From positions 1 through 64,000 of the forward strand of contig JAVJSU010000035.1 of assembly GCA_040219275.1 (NCBI GenBank): 64,000 nucleotides of DNA, written 5' to 3'. This document shows, one piece after another, positions 18,505-26,719 of this stretch; position 1 is the stretch's first letter, and the number at the start of each line of letters is the position of its first letter. Position numbers and translations under genes: made by a program. Origin of the DNA: JAVJSU01 sp040219275 (GTDB lineage Bacteria; Chloroflexota; Anaerolineae; Aggregatilineales; Phototrophicaceae). The notes beneath the pieces were generated by a model. That model ran no database searches. It worked only from the letters and a program-made list of their open reading frames with translations, and had not been told where the DNA came from.

Positions 18505-18657
18505 ATGAAAAGCGTTTTGCGGTTCCTTATCGGTGTCCCCCTGGCACTTTACGTTGATTACCAGATGGGATACCTGCACCTCAAACGAGAGGTGAAGTTC
18601 ATTGTATATGGACTGGCACTGATCGCTGCTGGCGTTATGGGTGCCACGCTGTTCTAG
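18505..18657 (+). CDS. small membrane protein, 50 residues
   Basis: A short protein (MKSVLRFLIGVPLALYVDYQ...) with two hydrophobic stretches flanking a charged HLKREVK centre, likely a two-helix membrane peptide. GGAGAG precedes the ATG at 18505. A promoter element shared with two neighbouring genes lies about 75 bases upstream, which supports it as a real gene. Function unknown. Confidence 0.5.
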   Translation: MKSVLRFLIGVPLALYVDYQMGYLHLKREVKFIVYGLALIAAGVMGATLF

Positions 18658-18710
18658 GTGTGGCTGGATCAAGATGTTTACCGCGTAGGAACATCCTGAT
18701 TGCGGAAATA

Positions 18711-18753
18711 CGCCTTCCGCCCCATCACACTACGCCTATCTTGTGCCTATGCT
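18711..18753 (+). promoter_or_regulatory. conserved activator-site/promoter, copy 2
   Basis: Element CGCCTTCCGCCCCATCACAC followed by TACGCC. TATGCT sits exactly 20 bases after the start of CACTACG. It lies about 80 bases before the hydrolase start. Confidence 0.6.
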
Positions 18754-18792
18754 GAATTTATCTGAAATCACAAATCTGGAGGAAATCTTCTC

Positions 18793-19824
18793 ATGACAAC
18801 TGCATCGACAACAATTGCTGCATCGCCCGCTCCAAAGCGTAGTCGTATCCGAATGAGGCCTATCATGCTCACAATACTGATGGTCGTCGCTGTGCTGGTG
18901 ATAGGCGGCTTCACATTAGAACGTATCGCTCAGGCCAGTGATGCGCGTACATATCCTGCACCGGGACAAATGGTGACCGTCAACGGCATTGATCTGCACT
19001 TCTACGTAACAGGCGAAGCGACAGATCAGCCAACTATCATACTGGAAGGCGGTAACGGCGGTTTCTCTGCACAGTGGGTACGTGTACAGGAGGCTCTATC
19101 TGAGGATACACGTGTCGTCAGTTACGACCGAGCCGGATTGGGATGGAGCGATACAGACAGTGAACCCCGCGACATCTTCCGCAATGCAGAGCAGCTTCGT
19201 GCGGGTTTGCAGGCGCTGGACATTCAACCGCCGTATATTCTCGTTGGGCATTCGCTGGGCGGGTTGTTTATCCGAGGTTACTTCGAGCAATATCCCGATG
19301 AGGTCGTGGGGCTTGTTTTCGTGGATGCCTCGCACCCGGAACAGATCGAGCGAATTGAAGGTCTTTCTGTAGACTCGTCAATGACAATGTACAACAGCAT
19401 GGCGCTATTGGCGAATTTCGGAGTGACGCGCCTGTACAATCCGCTGGCGACGATGGTGACGACCTTGCCCGAACAGCAGCGTGCCGAGTCGCTGGCAATC
19501 GGATCAACTCCGAAGTTCTTCGCTACTACTGGCAACGAACTGGTGATCTGGCAGAACGTCGCCGACCAACTGCGCAATGAGGATAACCTGGGCGATCTAC
19601 CCATCATTGCACTGACTGCGGGCGAAAATGTGGCCTCCGATGGAGGTTTTGGCGAACGGGGTCCACTGTTCCGTGACTTGCATCTGGAACTGGCTGCCCT
19701 ATCTACGGTTGGAGAACACCGCGTTGTAGAAGGTTCTGACCATTTCTCGATCATCATGGCATCGGAATACGCACCAGAGGTCGTAGACGCCGTCCGTGAT
19801 GTACTCCTTGCTGCTACTTCGTAG
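18793..19824 (+). CDS. membrane-anchored alpha/beta hydrolase
   Basis: A 343-residue alpha/beta-fold hydrolase. An N-terminal hydrophobic helix (about 24-44, MLTILMVVAVLVIGGF) should anchor or export it. The nucleophile elbow VGHSLGG lies near residue 155 (Ser), and the catalytic His is probably in GSDHFSI near the C-terminus. DASHPEQ gives a candidate acid region. The substrate is unknown, with esterase or lipase-like activity likely. A GGAGGAAAT ribosome site precedes the ATG, and the gene has its own promoter element and terminator. Confidence 0.85.
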   Translation: MTTASTTIAASPAPKRSRIRMRPIMLTILMVVAVLVIGGFTLERIAQASDARTYPAPGQMVTVNGIDLHFYVTGEATDQPTIILEGGNGGFSAQWVRVQEALSEDTRVVSYDRAGLGWSDTDSEPRDIFRNAEQLRAGLQALDIQPPYILVGHSLGGLFIRGYFEQYPDEVVGLVFVDASHPEQIERIEGLSVDSSMTMYNSMALLANFGVTRLYNPLATMVTTLPEQQRAESLAIGSTPKFFATTGNELVIWQNVADQLRNEDNLGDLPIIALTAGENVASDGGFGERGPLFRDLHLELAALSTVGEHRVVEGSDHFSIIMASEYAPEVVDAVRDVLLAATS

Positions 19825-19831
19825 TAGTGCA

Positions 19832-19865
19832 AAGACCCCGGCACTCACATGCTGGGGTCTTCAAT
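19832..19865 (+). terminator. hairpin terminator after the hydrolase
   Basis: Arms AAGACCCC and GGGGTCTT with a 14-base loop, starting 8 bases after the stop codon. The following T content is weak. Confidence 0.6.
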
Positions 19866-19866
19866 A

Positions 19867-19909
19867 CGTCTTTGGCCGCATCACACTACGCCCATGATAG
19901 CGCTACGCT
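19867..19909 (+). promoter_or_regulatory. conserved activator-site/promoter, copy 3
   Basis: Element CGTCTTTGGCCGCATCACAC followed by TACGCC. TACGCT sits exactly 20 bases after the start of CACTACG. It drives the rhodanese-led operon. Confidence 0.6.
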
Positions 19910-19939
19910 GAGTATATATTGGAAAACAAGGAACGGACG

Positions 19940-20266
19940 ATGAACACAATTACCCGTGAAGAACTCAAAGCCAAACTCGACCGGGGCGACCACTTTAAAC
20001 TCGTGATGACGCTGACGGAATGGCACTTCCGTGCCATGCACATCCCCAGCTCGATCTGGGTCAGCAGCGTGGACGATGCACTCAGCCAGTTAGGGCGCGA
20101 CGAAGAAATCGTCGTGTACTGTGCGGATGTAAACTGTGTTGCCAGCGGCACCGCCTACCACTTGTTGACCGACAACGGCTATCGCAATGTGCGTCGTTAC
20201 GCAGGCGGGGTCGCAGACTGGCAGGCAGCAGGCTACCCACTGGTTGGCGAGATGGTCGAGGCATAA
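19940..20266 (+). CDS. rhodanese-like sulfurtransferase
   Basis: A 108-residue single rhodanese domain. The active-site region VVYCADVNCVAS holds the candidate catalytic Cys, and the WQAAGYPL motif closes the fold. Proteins of this type carry sulfane sulfur on the cysteine. The start at ATG 19940 follows AAGGAACG. First gene of an operon with the small protein at 20270, a flavoprotein fusion, a kinase and a UBP zinc finger. Confidence 0.85.
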   Translation: MNTITREELKAKLDRGDHFKLVMTLTEWHFRAMHIPSSIWVSSVDDALSQLGRDEEIVVYCADVNCVASGTAYHLLTDNGYRNVRRYAGGVADWQAAGYPLVGEMVEA

Positions 20267-20269
20267 GCG

Positions 20270-20497
20270 ATGTCAGACAAGGGAAGGATGTATCAAATCC
20301 GAGTGAAAGGTCACCTTGACCCGGACTTCGCCGCCTGGTTGCACACAATGGTGATTAACCACGAAGCCGATGGCAACACGCTTATTACAATCGCGCTGGC
20401 CGACCAATCGGCGCTGAATGCGCTGCTCAACCGCCTGCATGACCTGTGTATCATCCTGATCAGCGTCACACCTGTTGACGATAGTGAGGAGGGCTGA
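20270..20497 (+). CDS. small conserved protein, 75 residues
   Basis: A 75-residue protein of unknown function. The C-terminal half (ADQSALNALLNRLHDLCIILISVTPV) closely matches the protein at 26720 (PDQAALHGVLGRIRDLCLTLISVERV), so the two are paralogues in separate islands. It starts 3 bases after the rhodanese stop and ends 2 bases before the response-regulator fusion, so it is translationally tied to both. An adaptor or regulatory role is an inference. Confidence 0.75.
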   Translation: MSDKGRMYQIRVKGHLDPDFAAWLHTMVINHEADGNTLITIALADQSALNALLNRLHDLCIILISVTPVDDSEEG

Positions 20498-20499
20498 AC

Positions 20500-22137
20500 A
20501 TGCCCAAAAAACCAATTATCCTGGCAGTCGATGATGAGAGCGATGTATTGGATGCTGTTGAGATGGATCTGCGTAAGCAGTATGCGCAGGCGTATCGCAT
20601 TCTCAAGGCAACTTCTGGCGAAACGGCGCTTGACTTGCTGCACAAGGTGAAAGAACGCGGCGAAGCAGTCGCGCTGCTGCTCATCGACCAGCGGATGCCA
20701 CACATGACCGGCATCGAGTTTCTGGTCCAAGCGGCCGCACTATTCCCGGAGGTCAAGCGGGTGCTGCTGACCGCCTACAGTGATACCGATGTCGCCATTC
20801 GCGCGATCAACGAAGTCCGGCTCGATTACTACCTGACCAAGCCCTGGGATCCGCCCGAAGAGCAGCTTTACCCGGTGCTGGATGATTTGCTGGCGGATTG
20901 GCAAGCCAACTACCAGCCAGCCTTCGAGGGTGTACAGGTGATCGGCACGCGTTGGTCGCCGGAGACACACACGCTCAAGGACTTCCTGGCGCGCAATCAG
21001 ATTCCGTTCCGGTGGCTGGATGCTGAAACGAACACTGAGGCGCAGCAGCACGTCAACGGTGGCAGCGTACCGGTGGTTCTGCTGCCAGGTGGCGAAACCA
21101 TCGCCCAGCCTAATCCGTTGGCACTAGCGGCCCGGCTCGGTTTGCAGACGCACGCGGAACTACCCTACTATGATCTAGCGATTGTCGGCGGCGGTCCTGC
21201 GGGGTTGGCGGCGGCGGTCTATGGTGCGTCCGAAGGGCTGAGTACCGTACTTATTGAGAAGCACGCCCCTGGTGGTCAGGCGGGGACAAGCTCCCGCATC
21301 GAGAACTACCTGGGCTTCCCGGTCGGCCTCAGCGGTGCAGACCTGACCCGGCGTGCGGTGGCGCAGGCGAAACGCTTCGGCGTCGAGATTCTCGCGCCGC
21401 AGGAAGTCGATCACATCGAACTCAACGACATCTACCGGGTACTGCACCTCACCGATGACAGCGCCATCAATGCCCGTGCAGTGCTGGTGGCAACCGGGGT
21501 ATCGTATCGCACGCTGGATGTTCCGGGTATCGAGCAGTTAACGGGAGCAGGGGTCTACTACGGCGCTTCGCTGTCTGAAGCCGTTTTGTACCGTAACCAG
21601 CACGTGTACATTGTCGGTGGTGCGAACTCCGCCGGGCAGGCAGCAATGCACTTTGCCAAATACGCCCGCTGTGTGACGATGATCGTGCGTGGAAAATCAC
21701 TTGAGTTGGGAATGTCCCATTATCTGATCCAGCAGATTGAGGCCACGCCCAACATCGAGGTGCTGACCCGTACCAACGTTGTGGGAGCACATGGTGAGAC
21801 GAACCTGACCGCACTCAAGCTGCGTCAGCATGGCGGCATTGAGCAAACCGTTCCGGCGGACGCCCTGTTCATCTTCATCGGGGCGGTACCGCGCACTGAA
21901 TGGCTGGACGGTCTCGTCGCACGCGATAGCAGCGGCTTTGTGCTGGCTGGTAACGACCTGCTGGCGCATGATGTAAAGTGGCCGCTCAAGCGAGTGCCCT
22001 ATCTGCTAGAGACCAGCGTACCGGGCATCTTCGTCGCTGGGGATGTGCGTCACAAGTCGGTCAAGCGGGTGGCGTCTGCTGTGGGTGAAGGCTCGATCAG
22101 CGTTCAACTCATCCACCAGTACCTGGGAGAAAGCTGA
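20500..22137 (+). CDS. response regulator fused to a thioredoxin-reductase-like flavoprotein
   Basis: 545 residues. An N-terminal receiver domain (about 1-130) has LAVDDE, a phosphoacceptor Asp near residue 63 in LLIDQRMP and the Lys in YYLTKPW. A linker follows, then an FAD domain (IVGGGPAGLAAA, about 227-238) and a NAD(P)H domain (YIVGGANSAGQAA, about 369-381). The position of the redox-active Cys-x-x-Cys of thioredoxin reductase reads GVYYGASLSEA and has no cysteine. It is therefore unlikely to reduce thioredoxin by the usual route. Its stop overlaps the start of the kinase gene by one base, so the kinase is the probable phosphodonor. Confidence 0.88.
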   Translation: MPKKPIILAVDDESDVLDAVEMDLRKQYAQAYRILKATSGETALDLLHKVKERGEAVALLLIDQRMPHMTGIEFLVQAAALFPEVKRVLLTAYSDTDVAIRAINEVRLDYYLTKPWDPPEEQLYPVLDDLLADWQANYQPAFEGVQVIGTRWSPETHTLKDFLARNQIPFRWLDAETNTEAQQHVNGGSVPVVLLPGGETIAQPNPLALAARLGLQTHAELPYYDLAIVGGGPAGLAAAVYGASEGLSTVLIEKHAPGGQAGTSSRIENYLGFPVGLSGADLTRRAVAQAKRFGVEILAPQEVDHIELNDIYRVLHLTDDSAINARAVLVATGVSYRTLDVPGIEQLTGAGVYYGASLSEAVLYRNQHVYIVGGANSAGQAAMHFAKYARCVTMIVRGKSLELGMSHYLIQQIEATPNIEVLTRTNVVGAHGETNLTALKLRQHGGIEQTVPADALFIFIGAVPRTEWLDGLVARDSSGFVLAGNDLLAHDVKWPLKRVPYLLETSVPGIFVAGDVRHKSVKRVASAVGEGSISVQLIHQYLGES

Positions 22138-23504
22138 TGTTCGAACAGTTACGCGCGTTACCCATGTTCGCAGCCTATCCCGATGAAGTGCTGGCGGAAG
22201 TCGCGAAAGCAGTACGGGAGCAGGTCTGCGCGCAAGATGAGGTCATCTTCCGTGAGGGTGATGACCAGCAGGGAATCTACCTGCTGCTGGAGGGCGAGTT
22301 CGAGATCCGCAAGCGCGTCCGCTTCCAGGATGTGGTGATCTCTCGTCATGGGCCGGGGTCGTTTGTGGGCGAAGTCGCCCTGTTCACCAACTCGGCACAG
22401 CCGGCGACCGTCATCACGACGCTGTCCAGCCGCTTCATCGTTTTCGATACGGGTATATTCGCCAACTTCAAAGATACGCCGTTTGCGCTGCTTATCACAT
22501 CCATGGCGGAGCGGATGCGCAGCATGGAAGCGGTCGTCTACCAGCAGGACAAACTCTCTGCATTAGGCAAGATGGCGGCGGGGTTGGCACACGAACTCAA
22601 CAACCCGGCTTCTGCAGCACGGCGGGCATCCCAACATCTGCCCGAATATCTGGTACGGTTGCAGAAGCTGGCACTGAAGTTCGGCGGCAGCGGCCTCACA
22701 GACTCACAGGTCGAAGGGATCTCCGCGTTTTATGCCGCGCTATGCGGCAAACCGGGTGAAATTACTGAGGATGCGCTGGCTATCAGCGATCGTGAAGACG
22801 CGCTGACAACATGGCTGGTGCAGCAGGGCATCGCCGAGGGCGCTGAATTCGCACCGATGCTGGCACGGCATAGCGTTACAGACGATGAACTTGAGCGGCT
22901 ACGAGACCTAGTTGGCGCCAGTCAACTACTGAACGTGCTGGCGTGGGTCGATGGCTTGTTCAACCTCCATGTGCTAATCGGCACGGTTGATCGTGGCACT
23001 GCCCGTATCAGTGATCTGATCAAAGCGTTTAAAGCCTATAGTTACATGGATCAGGCACCGGAGCAAGAGGTCGATGTGCATGACGGCATCGAAAGCACAC
23101 TGACGATCTTTGCCCATCGCTTGAAGTCAGTCACACTACGACGTGAATACGACCGAACGCTGCCACGCATCACAGCGTATGGCGGTGAACTGAATCAGGT
23201 TTGGACGAATCTGCTGGACAATGCGCTGGATGCGATGGGTGATGCAGGGACACTGACGATTCGTACCGGACGCGACAATGAGTGGCTGGTCGTTGAGGTC
23301 GGTGACACAGGTGGCGGCATCCCACCTGAGGTGCAGGCGCGCATCTTCGAGCCGTTCTTCACGACGAAACCGCTCGGGCAGGGGACAGGATTAGGGCTGG
23401 ATATTGCCTATCGCATCATTACCGAGCGGCATCACGGACACATCGAATTCAACACATCACCGGCGGGCACAACCTTCCGGGTCTGTTTACCGATTGAAAG
23501 CTAA
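22137..23504 (+). CDS. cyclic nucleotide-binding sensor histidine kinase
   Basis: 455 residues. An N-terminal cyclic-nucleotide-binding-like domain (about 10-130, with EGDDQQGIYLLLEGEFEIRKR) precedes a histidine kinase. The H-box is ALGKMAAGLAHELNNPASAA. The N-box (NQVWTNLLDNALDAM), G1 (VGDTGGGIP) and G2 (GQGTGLGLDIAYRI) are all present. No transmembrane segment is seen, so it is cytoplasmic. It likely phosphorylates the receiver domain encoded directly upstream. Confidence 0.9.
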   Translation: MFEQLRALPMFAAYPDEVLAEVAKAVREQVCAQDEVIFREGDDQQGIYLLLEGEFEIRKRVRFQDVVISRHGPGSFVGEVALFTNSAQPATVITTLSSRFIVFDTGIFANFKDTPFALLITSMAERMRSMEAVVYQQDKLSALGKMAAGLAHELNNPASAARRASQHLPEYLVRLQKLALKFGGSGLTDSQVEGISAFYAALCGKPGEITEDALAISDREDALTTWLVQQGIAEGAEFAPMLARHSVTDDELERLRDLVGASQLLNVLAWVDGLFNLHVLIGTVDRGTARISDLIKAFKAYSYMDQAPEQEVDVHDGIESTLTIFAHRLKSVTLRREYDRTLPRITAYGGELNQVWTNLLDNALDAMGDAGTLTIRTGRDNEWLVVEVGDTGGGIPPEVQARIFEPFFTTKPLGQGTGLGLDIAYRIITERHHGHIEFNTSPAGTTFRVCLPIES

Positions 23505-23518
23505 GGGAGCAACCAAAT

Positions 23519-23848
23519 ATGGGCAAGTTAACTGAAATGATGTTCAAAGTGATGTACTGGCGCAAAGGGCGCGGCAAGACGTGCAGTCATGTCGAGCAAA
23601 TTCAGGCGGTCACGCCGAGTGCCGCTGGCTGCGAAGAATGCCTGAAATTGGGCGATGAATGGGTACATCTGCGTATGTGTATGATCTGCGGGCATGTCGG
23701 CTGCTGCGACAACTCAAAGAACAAACACGCGACCAAACACTTCCACACCACCGGGCATCCGATAATCCAATCACATGAGCCGGGAGAGGATTGGATGTGG
23801 TGCTATGTCGACGAGATGCTCGTGAAGCAGGAGACATCTTTGCGCTAG
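23519..23848 (+). CDS. UBP-type zinc finger protein
   Basis: A 109-residue protein that is almost entirely a ZnF-UBP domain. The zinc ligands appear as CSH, CEEC, CMICGHVGCCD and the HATKHFHTTGHP histidines. In eukaryotes this domain binds the free C-terminus of ubiquitin. Here it follows a redox/kinase operon, and its ligand is unknown. GGGAGC precedes the start at 23519, 14 bases after the kinase stop. Confidence 0.88.
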   Translation: MGKLTEMMFKVMYWRKGRGKTCSHVEQIQAVTPSAAGCEECLKLGDEWVHLRMCMICGHVGCCDNSKNKHATKHFHTTGHPIIQSHEPGEDWMWCYVDEMLVKQETSLR

Positions 23849-23866
23849 CCGACGATAAAGCGACAT

Positions 23867-23904
23867 CCCGTTTTGGTGTTGCTACCTAGGGGCGCCAAAA
23901 CGGG
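23867..23904 (+). terminator. hairpin at the end of the operon
   Basis: Arms CCCGTTTTGG and CCAAAACGGG (10 bp, perfect) with an 18-base loop, 19 bases after the UBP gene stop. No clear T-run follows. Confidence 0.55.
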
Positions 23905-23950
23905 ACATAATCAATCACTACAAAGTACAGTCAAATTGAAAGGGATTCCT

Positions 23951-24400
23951 ATGGATCATCAAATTCGCAGCTATATGCCCGCTGATTTGCCAGATATATT
24001 ATCAGCATGGGAGAGCGCATCAGAAATCGCACATTCATTTTTACCGGAGCCATTCCTCATTCAGGAACGTGCCGCGATTCAGAACAACTACCTCCCCACT
24101 GCTGAAACCTGGGTGATTGAAGCGCAAGGCACGGTCATTGGCTTTTTGTCTTTGCTGGATAACGAGATAGGTGGACTGTTCGTACATGCTGAGCATCACC
24201 AGATGGGTGCCGGTACAGCTTTGATGGGGAAAGCCAAACAGCGCCACCCTGTACTGGAAGTTGAGGTCTTTGAGAAAAATCTCATCGGACGCAAGTTCTA
24301 CGCCAAATGTGGTTTCAACCCTATCTCAAGACACATTCACGAGCAAACCGGGAATGCGCTCGCGCGCTTGCGATTTGACTCAGCCGAGCAAGGAGCGTAG
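23951..24400 (+). CDS. GNAT family N-acetyltransferase
   Basis: A 149-residue GNAT acetyltransferase. It shows the beta4 strand (GFLSLLDNEIGGLFV), the acetyl-CoA loop HQMGAGTALMGKA and the C-terminal NLIGRKFYAKCGF motif. The acceptor substrate is unknown. ATG 23951 is chosen over an upstream non-ATG start because homologues begin with a strand like MDHQIRSYMPADL. The next gene starts 5 bases after its stop. Confidence 0.85.
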   Translation: MDHQIRSYMPADLPDILSAWESASEIAHSFLPEPFLIQERAAIQNNYLPTAETWVIEAQGTVIGFLSLLDNEIGGLFVHAEHHQMGAGTALMGKAKQRHPVLEVEVFEKNLIGRKFYAKCGFNPISRHIHEQTGNALARLRFDSAEQGA

Positions 24401-24405
24401 ACGGT

Positions 24406-24975
24406 ATGGATGTTTTCCAGGAGTTTCCCATCATCGAAACTGACCGGCTGTGCCTGCGGCGTATCACTGTTGATGACACATCGGCATGGGCGGTGGTCTT
24501 CGAGCATCCGGATGTGACGCGATTTCTCGTCGATTTTGATACCTCCATTTCAACCCGGCAAGCGGTCGAGGAGATCATTCAGTGGGCAGACACCATTTAT
24601 GAGAAAAGGATGGGAATACGCTGGGCGATCACTCTCAAAGCCGATGATGCGTTTATTGGTTCGTGCGGATTTCACCTCTATTCAGCCCACAACCGGTGTG
24701 CAGAAATCGGCTATGAACTGCATCGTGACCATTGGCAGCAGGGAATCATGACCGAAGCCTTGATGTCCGTTTTACAGTTCGGGTTTGAATTCCTCAAGCT
24801 GCATCGCATCGAGGCGAACGTCACCGCTGGCAACCTTGCCTCGGCGGGATTGTTGCGCCGCTTTGGATTCACGATGGAAGGCACGTGGCGCGATAAGGTG
24901 TTTGCAGATGGAAAGTTTCATGATCTGTGGCAATTCAGTATCCTGGAGAATGAGATGAGACAAGCCAAAAGCTAG
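24406..24975 (+). CDS. RimJ/RimL-like GNAT acetyltransferase
   Basis: A 189-residue acetyltransferase of the RimJ/RimL type. It begins with the diagnostic ETDRLCLRRITVDD. The acetyl-CoA-binding region is EIGYELHRDHWQQGIMTEAL, and ANVTAGNLASAGLLRRFGF is the C-terminal motif. These enzymes acetylate protein N-termini or small amines. The target here is unknown. Paired with the GNAT gene just upstream. Confidence 0.88.
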   Translation: MDVFQEFPIIETDRLCLRRITVDDTSAWAVVFEHPDVTRFLVDFDTSISTRQAVEEIIQWADTIYEKRMGIRWAITLKADDAFIGSCGFHLYSAHNRCAEIGYELHRDHWQQGIMTEALMSVLQFGFEFLKLHRIEANVTAGNLASAGLLRRFGFTMEGTWRDKVFADGKFHDLWQFSILENEMRQAKS

Positions 24976-25077
24976 AGCATCAGGCGAACATCTTTCAGGC
25001 ATTAGCTGTTGTGTTATTACTCAAACCTGGGTCCGTCTGATTGACGTCACTAACAAACGCAAAAGCTAAGTCAGTCC

Positions 25078-25260
25078 AACCGCCCCGCTCCGGATATGTA
25101 AGAAAAATGTGGAGCACCTAATTGTCGTGAAGGTGAGAATAACGATCTGAAGTGATAATAATGATGCCGCTATTGTGATTCTATGTCTCTATCTGCCCTA
25201 CACTAATTTCCGCTATTTTCGTGCAGACTTTCGTACCCTCTGGATTTTGAATTTTCTCCA
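25078..25260 (+). repeat. dispersed direct repeat, copy 1
   Basis: From AACC at 25078 this stretch matches 42568 onward at roughly 85 percent by eye, through CTATCTGCCC. After a gap of about 100 bases in the other copy, it resumes at 42784-42851. Both copies are on the plus strand and non-coding. This copy lacks the GCCCCACAT repeats of the other. The rest of 24976-25368 shows no gene. Confidence 0.75.
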
Positions 25261-25368
25261 AGGTAATTTTAGTGTCCTGCAATTCTACGTCCCTTGTCTC
25301 CCCCAGAGCAAATAAAATCTCCTGTATAATGGAGATGAATATTGACAGTACTTTTCTTGAGCGTGCCC

Positions 25369-25776
25369 GTGCCTGCCAAAGACAAACACCATGATGCTGT
25401 CGTCAATGCCCTACGCAAAGCAGGCTGGACGACAATTGACGAACAAGTCATGATTATCCTGCAAGAACGTCGTCTGTGGATTGACCTCCAGATTGCGCGT
25501 CCAGATCACGCGGGCGCAATCCTGATCGAGATCAAGGGCTTCGAGAATATGCCATCACCCGTCGAGTATCTGGCACAAGCCATTGGCAAGTATCGGCTTT
25601 ACTTGAGCGTTTTGAACTACTTGAAGATCGACCACCCATTGTACATGGCCGTTCCGCAGGCAGCCTATCGTGGCATTTTGAGTGAAGCGATTGGTCAGCA
25701 AACCCTGCAACAAAATGCGGTCAAATTGCTCGTATTTGACCCTGAAGCTGAGGAGATTATCGAATGGATCGACTAA
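25369..25776 (+). CDS. xisH: XisH-like endonuclease-fold protein
   Basis: A 135-residue protein beginning MPAKDKHHDAVVNALRKAGW, the usual XisH opening. The start is therefore the GTG at 25369. The pattern IDLQ...ILIEIKGF is a PD-(D/E)xK-like nuclease core. XisH was named as a factor needed for excision of a developmental DNA element in cyanobacteria, and its biochemical role is not settled. The stop overlaps the start of the first XisI gene, so they are translationally coupled. Confidence 0.88.
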   Translation: MPAKDKHHDAVVNALRKAGWTTIDEQVMIILQERRLWIDLQIARPDHAGAILIEIKGFENMPSPVEYLAQAIGKYRLYLSVLNYLKIDHPLYMAVPQAAYRGILSEAIGQQTLQQNAVKLLVFDPEAEEIIEWID

Positions 25777-26069
25777 ACACTTTACTGAAAACCTGTCTTG
25801 AGGGCTACACTGGACGGGCATTGAATGGCTACAGTTATCTGACCAGCAGTGCTGATGACCGTAAGCACACCGTCATTTCAGTTGGGCAACTTCCTGATCA
25901 GCGCATTGTTGATGCCAGCCTGATTGTGCATGTCGTCGGTGACCGCATCGTCATTGAGCGTGATGTCAATGATCGTCCCCTGGTTGATGCGCTGCAACAA
26001 GCCGGAGTCGAGCGTCAGCAAATTGTCCTGGCATATGCTGGCGAACCCGTTGACGAACCAGTTGCCTGA
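25764..26069 (+). CDS. xisI: XisI-like protein, first copy
   Basis: A 101-residue XisI family protein with the conserved DRIVIERDVNDRPLVDALQQAG and QIVLAYAGEP. It overlaps the XisH gene by 13 bases. XisI and XisH occur together widely, and a partner or antidote role for XisI is plausible but not established. A second XisI gene starts 5 bases after its stop. Confidence 0.88.
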   Translation: MDRLNTLLKTCLEGYTGRALNGYSYLTSSADDRKHTVISVGQLPDQRIVDASLIVHVVGDRIVIERDVNDRPLVDALQQAGVERQQIVLAYAGEPVDEPVA

Positions 26070-26073
26070 ATTG

Positions 26074-26412
26074 ATGACAGGTGGAATGGATATCCTGAAA
26101 CAAACTGTTCGTGAAGAAGTTGAGAAGTATGCCGCAGGTGGACGCGGTGCAAACATCCTGCTCTTCGCCATCCTGGATGATGAGCGTGGCATTTACGCCG
26201 TCAATGCCGTTGATTACCCCAAACGCGACGATGTTGCAGGTGTGGTTGTCCTGGCTCGAATCGTGGGAAACAGCATGGTCATTGAAGAAGATATGACCGA
26301 CAAGAAACTGGTCGACGCACTCCTGCAGCGTGGCAATCTACGTGATCAGATTGCGCTGGCGTATGCAGGTGAACCGATTCCCGATGCAGCACGATTTGAA
26401 TTGGATGCTTAA
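26074..26412 (+). CDS. xisI: XisI-like protein, second copy
   Basis: A 112-residue XisI protein (NSMVIEEDMTDKKLVDALLQRG and QIALAYAGEP), clearly diverged from the first copy. The start at ATG 26074 is close to the upstream stop; ATG 26086 is an alternative. It makes an XisH-XisI-XisI cluster. No matching XisH for the second copy is present. Confidence 0.85.
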   Translation: MTGGMDILKQTVREEVEKYAAGGRGANILLFAILDDERGIYAVNAVDYPKRDDVAGVVVLARIVGNSMVIEEDMTDKKLVDALLQRGNLRDQIALAYAGEPIPDAARFELDA

Positions 26413-26719
26413 GCAGATATTTTGATCATTTAAACGGTCACATTGAGTATTTACTGCACACTGATTCGGTAGACGCGTTTTTTGGACGACTTGGGTGAGC
26501 GTTTTATTGGCCTCACGCGTTTATGGACATCTTGCTACTTCAGTAGATTTTTTCGGTCATTTTCCTGGATACCGACACATGGCGAAGTCTGAAAGTTTCG
26601 CTGGTGCATTTCTTCTACCTTAGTCTACCGTAGACGAAGAAAACAAACTCCACCTTCGCCCCATAACACCCAGATGTTTTCAACCTTACACTGATGAAAA
26701 TCCTACAAGGAGCAGGCTT
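26413..26719. promoter_or_regulatory. intergenic region with conserved LuxR-island operator, site A
   Basis: No gene is visible. From 26615, CTACCTTAGTCTACCGT is followed by TCCACCTT at 26649. A -10-like TACACT at 26687 is 38 bases beyond the second box. The same two-box layout occurs at 40664 and, on the minus strand, at 37941. It precedes the small gene at 26720 and its downstream hydrolases. Confidence 0.6.
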
